A stretch of 64,000 nt of DNA, taken from positions 17,633,082-17,697,081 of the forward strand of contig NW_025335409.1 of the NCBI RefSeq assembly GCF_004798865.1, in the 5' to 3' direction. Positions 60,349-64,000 of the stretch are shown piece by piece (positions within the stretch are counted from its first letter, which is position 1; the number at the start of each line of letters is the position of its first letter). Made by a program: the position numbers and the translations under genes. Under the pieces are notes generated by a model. The model was not told the DNA's origin. It searched no databases and saw only the letters and a list, made by a program, of their open reading frames with translations. This DNA comes from Varanus komodoensis. Lineage: Eukaryota; Chordata; Lepidosauria; Squamata; Varanidae.

Positions 60349-60468
60349 AAAGAATGTGCGAACTTCATCAAGGTACTTAAGGCCTACAACCAAACTCATT
60401 TATATGTTTGTGGAACTGGGGCTTTCCATCCTGTGTGTACATACATTGAAGTTGGTGGTCATCCTGAG
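60349..60468 (+). CDS. SEMA3A: Semaphorin-3A 120-bp exon (human residues 112-151)
   Basis: Forty residues in phase 0 at both ends begin [20 protein letters not shown] and end IEVGGHPE. Visible landmarks are the cysteines equivalent to human C114, C132 and C141 (two propeller disulfides) and the N-Q-T sequon at human N125. Differences from remembered human sequence are A131V, I140V, I146V and H148G. The acceptor is a long T-rich tract ending ctttgtag; the donor is GAG|gtaagt. About 380 bp after the exon a compound microsatellite contains an assembly gap. The next expected exon, starting near DNIFKLENSHFENGRG, was not found before the end of the window. Confidence 0.95.
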
Positions 60469-60973
60469 GTAAGTGCAGTTAAATACATCCACTTAAAAAA
60501 TAAAAAATAAAATCATAATTTATCTTTAGCCATGATGTTGTCCCTTGTGACACACCATCCCATCTTAATCTCTCATATTTAAGAGCTAAAGTGTTGTTAA
60601 AATGTTTGTGGATTTGGTGAGGCTTTTAATTTCAGGCTTGCTGAAGTTATATTGTGTTTTGGAGGAAATCTAGGATATGAGCTACCCCAAGTTCAGCATC
60701 TTCATCTTCAACTGCATTTTAGCAGGAGAGATTTCTCTGTGTGTTTAACTCTCTGAGAGAAAATACTGGGACTTAGAAGTTTTGAAATGGCTAGATCATC
60801 TCCATAATCCATTTGGTAATTTTTAATAAATACTAAACATGTCCCCGTGTGTGTGTGTGTGTGTGTGTGTGTGNNNNNNNNNNNNNNNNNNNNNNNNNNN
60901 NNNNNNNNNNNNNNNNNNNNNNNNNNNNNNNNNNNNNNNNNNNNNNNNNNNNNNNNNNNNNNNNNNNNNNNNN

Positions 60974-61032
<59 letters not shown>

Positions 61033-64000
61033 TGTAAAGTGTAGCTTCACAGTCTGCTTTACAAAATGAGTTGCTCTTTCTTCCTTCTCTGTTCATGACT
61101 GATAACTTGCTATCAAGGCATGTAATAATATCAGCACCTTTGTTCTGGCACCAGTTTTGTTCTGAAGTTTTGCTTCCCACTCTGTGAAGTCTGACATAAC
61201 AGCATCTTTTCCCCATTTGGGCAGAGACATCACCACACATGTCGGATCATAGATGGTTTGTGCTGGGTCAAATGAGGCCTGGCTTTTTGACTTTCTTTTC
61301 CATTTGCACAGTTCTAGGGAACAAAAACAAATCCATATCTAGCCATAGTCTCCTGGATAGTTATTTATCTGTATGGGAGCAGCGCTGCAGCACCATTCCC
61401 ACAGGTTTCATTGTGTTTCCTGCAAGAATACGTTTTGGTGGATTGTGGCACTTATTTTTCTGCTGCCTGCTTTTTTGCCTGGCAGTTAGTTAAATGCAGC
61501 CAGATTTTAAATATAGACCTCCAAGCAAGGAGAATATATGGTTATATGTAGGGATGTATGAGGAATCTGATGGGGGGGGGGTAAAATAATGAAATGGATT
61601 TTCATTATCCTCCCCACCCCAGTTTCTGGTTTGTTAGCCTTGCACTAGTGCCAACACACTGTGGCACGAGTCAACCCAGTTCTCAGTCCCTCATATCTAA
61701 GACAGGCTGCAACTGGGTCATTTTTCTTTAACTAAAAATGAAATTTGTGCAAAGAAACACCCAAAAGTCACATGGCTGTAGCAATTTGTACAGAATTGGG
61801 CAATTTGTGCAATTTGGCTGATTTTGCACAAGTTGCACTAGAACCTTGTGGTTTTTTAGTGTTGCCTTGTGTACATTTCACTGATGGTTTTAAAAAGGCA
61901 CAAATCATGTTCTGTCTTACAGAGGGAGGTTCAGACAACCCACCACAATTCAGCTCATTCTAGTCATTAGACTGGACATGGGCAAGAAATCTATCATGCT
62001 CAAACAACCCTGGTTCAGTACCTCACTTTACACTACTCAGTGCTGAGGCAGATGTTCAATGGGAATCTCACTTGGTGGGTGACACTTCTGAAAGGACACT
62101 TTGCAGCTATGGTGTTGCATGACAAATCAGGTCCAGAGTACCCACTTTGTCTGAAAAACTTTCTAGGTTCAGTTCCTGGCATTCTCCAGTAAAAAGGATC
62201 TGGGAAATAACTTCTGGAACAGGGGTGTGGAAATTTAGACCTTAGGTTAAAATCTAGCTCTTCTGGGGCCAGCTCTGCCCCTCCTGGAAGCTCAGTCTGG
62301 CTCTCCAAGGTTCCCTAGGAGAAATCACTACACTGCATTGTGAATGATTTGATCACTAATCACATTGTACTAAGAATCACATGAAGAACCAAATGCTGCA
62401 CCCATTGTTTGCAAACTGAAAAGGCCCATGGTCCTTATCAGGATTCTGTCCAACAAAACTGGCATCACTAGTTTGGAGGAGACAAGGGGCCAGAGTGGAT
62501 GTCTAGCTTGTCTACCTCCACTCCACAAGCAATGATCATGGATTGTGCATTCATGGCATTAGTATCTGGATGAGGAGCCAGATGCTCAGCTGCACATTGG
62601 TCAAAGCTCTGGTCTACTGATTCACATTCTGCTAAAATGACTGCAGAATTAAACTTTCCTGCATGCATGAGTGTGTATTAATGGAGCTTCTCTAATCAAT
62701 TGTTAATTTATACTTTTATCATACACAGCATAATAATATTACACTTACACATGAAGATGTTCACAATGTGACTTTTGCAGTTATTGATCCAAGGACATTT
62801 CAAATCCACAAAATAGATTTGCCCGATCATTTTCTAAGAAGACACACAATTAATTTATGGAGGTGTTTTTCAGTTAATTCTGGTATTACATTCACATCAT
62901 TTGAAGTCAGAAACATATTTACTTGGAAGCTGCCTTTTGGATTTGACATTTAAGGTAGCAAATTGCCATAAAAAATAAAGACATCATTATTCAAAAGTAT
63001 GAGGTTACAGTTTATCATTTAAAAATAATCTTTCCATCTTGTAGAAAAATTACCATATTTCTTCACTGATGATTTAAGGAAAGTAAAGATCTTTCTTTCC
63101 ATTAAAAAGTGTGTTCATTCCTTAAAAAGCTTTCTGTCACTTTTCTTACTTCTGGGCATACAGTTTTATGAGGAAGGGAGTTTAGCATAAACTCTTTTTA
63201 TACTCTTAAAAATGCATGTTTATTTCAATGTGCATTTTTCTGAAATAATTGTTTCTGGACCACACACACACACAGAAAGAGTATTTATCTGCTTACTGCA
63301 TTAAACAGATTTTTGCTTCCAGAGTTCCATTTGGGAATTGATAGACGTATTAATTAACTCAGTTCAGTAAGATGCATGCCAATCAATTATTGGGTATTTG
63401 CCAAGAAGACTGTCTGCAGATAGATGGCAAATATGAGATCATTTACTTTTCTAGTTTTAACAGCATGCAAGATAACCACCACCAACATCCTCCATCCCCA
63501 GAGGCATGATCAACAATTTATGGGAAGCGAGATTAGAAGAGAGAAGCTAGCATCAATCTTTCCACCATTACTGTTCAGTAGAACTGTACTGCCTCCTGTA
63601 CTTGGTCTCTTATATGTCTTCAGTGTTCTCTTTACTGTACATTACGTGGTAAGAACTAGTACATTATGAATGTTTAGATTAGAATGCTCCTGTTTCTTTA
63701 TTTCTGCAGTGTTCAATCAATTAACGTTTGGTTAAATGACTAAAAGAACAATGTTGTAACACCCCAATTATCCTAAGTCCTGCTGGCAAGAGCCCAGCAG
63801 GCCAGGAGGAGTAGCAGAGGCACTGTTTAGCCTCTCCTTCCTCTGGAAATGCATTTTGCACTGGATGGGCTTCTGAGCTCAACTAATTCCTTTTTGAGCT
63901 GTGGAAGGAGGCTGAGGCCTCCAGATCCAGTGAATCCATAGGAACTCCCTTTCCCAACCCAATGGGATGCTCCCACCCCAGTCTCTTCCTCCTTATATCA
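60469..64000 (+). other. SEMA3A following intron (partial)
   Basis: Contains the gap-bearing microsatellite (60847-61029), a region resembling the AGGGATGTA repeat at 61551-61850, and a partial tRNA-Ala-type SINE at about 62130-62225 (tctaggttcagttcctggca). No SEMA3A exon following H-P-E was found. An unassigned open frame at 62729-62953 is discussed as a finding. Confidence 0.5.
60847..61029. repeat. Compound microsatellite with 100-base assembly gap
   Basis: (GT)n at 60847-60873 is followed by exactly 100 N (60874-60973), then (GA)n at 60974-61029. The true length is unknown; exactly 100 N suggests a placeholder rather than a measured gap. Confidence 0.97.

Noticed and set aside
60823-61240. 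Frames running through the N block
   Set aside because: They are translations of dinucleotide repeats and unknown bases.
1-64000. CRISPR arrays, prophage, operons, bacterial promoters or integrated virus-like elements
   Set aside because: The sequence is vertebrate intronic DNA; no regularly spaced repeats, no bacterial gene organisation and no LTR pairs or capsid or envelope motifs were seen.

Overview
The window is a stretch of vertebrate nuclear DNA, almost certainly from a squamate reptile (lizard or snake). It is AT-rich, intron-dominated sequence with no operons or prokaryotic features. The evidence for a squamate is a complete Sauria-type SINE with its target-site duplication, a BovB (RTE) LINE of the squamate kind, and active-looking L2, CR1 and L1 families side by side. 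No virus-like or LTR element could be recognised.

The only host gene I can support is a class-3 semaphorin on the + strand, best matched to SEMA3A. Three coding exons are present: 32220-32377, 37332-37394 and 60349-60468. They encode 113 whole residues plus one split codon, corresponding to about residues 38-151 of human SEMA3A, the first part of the sema beta-propeller. All three have clean AG/GT borders and compatible phases. The signal-peptide exon lies upstream of the window and the next exon downstream, so bases 1-32219 are probably intron, followed by introns of 4,954 and 22,954 bp and the start of another.

The rest is layered transposon sediment. At 107-4579 a BovB LINE, bounded by a perfect 10-bp duplication, was later split by an antisense L2. 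Other items are a hAT-type non-autonomous DNA transposon with a perfect 8-bp duplication (12117-12501), a SINE split by a CR1 tail (13803-14405), old L2 and CR1 tails at 19.8, 21.4, 22.8, 23.8, 41.8 and 42.4 kb, a Tigger-like fragment (about 35.2 kb), the Sauria SINE (36438-36793), a tRNA-Ala-type SINE (39.3 kb), several L2-tailed tRNA SINEs (44.7-53.7 kb), an antisense L1 3' end with a perfect 16-bp duplication (48753-49910), two 5S-rRNA-derived SINEs (52.2 and 55.4 kb), a 1.4-kb CR1 (53.9-55.3 kb), a second hAT-like element (58.8 kb) and an L2 3' end (59.6-60.0 kb). Several LINEs sit in the same window as the SINEs thought to borrow their machinery (BovB with Sauria SINE, L2 with L2-tailed SINEs, CR1 with the tRNA-Ala SINE).

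I found no undescribed multi-gene system. The most interesting unexplained structures are a near-perfect 70-bp palindrome (57995-58064), a telomere-variant-like G-quadruplex motif (40043-40064), a G-tract cluster 430 bp after a semaphorin exon, and a family of fold-back elements whose copies recur through the introns.
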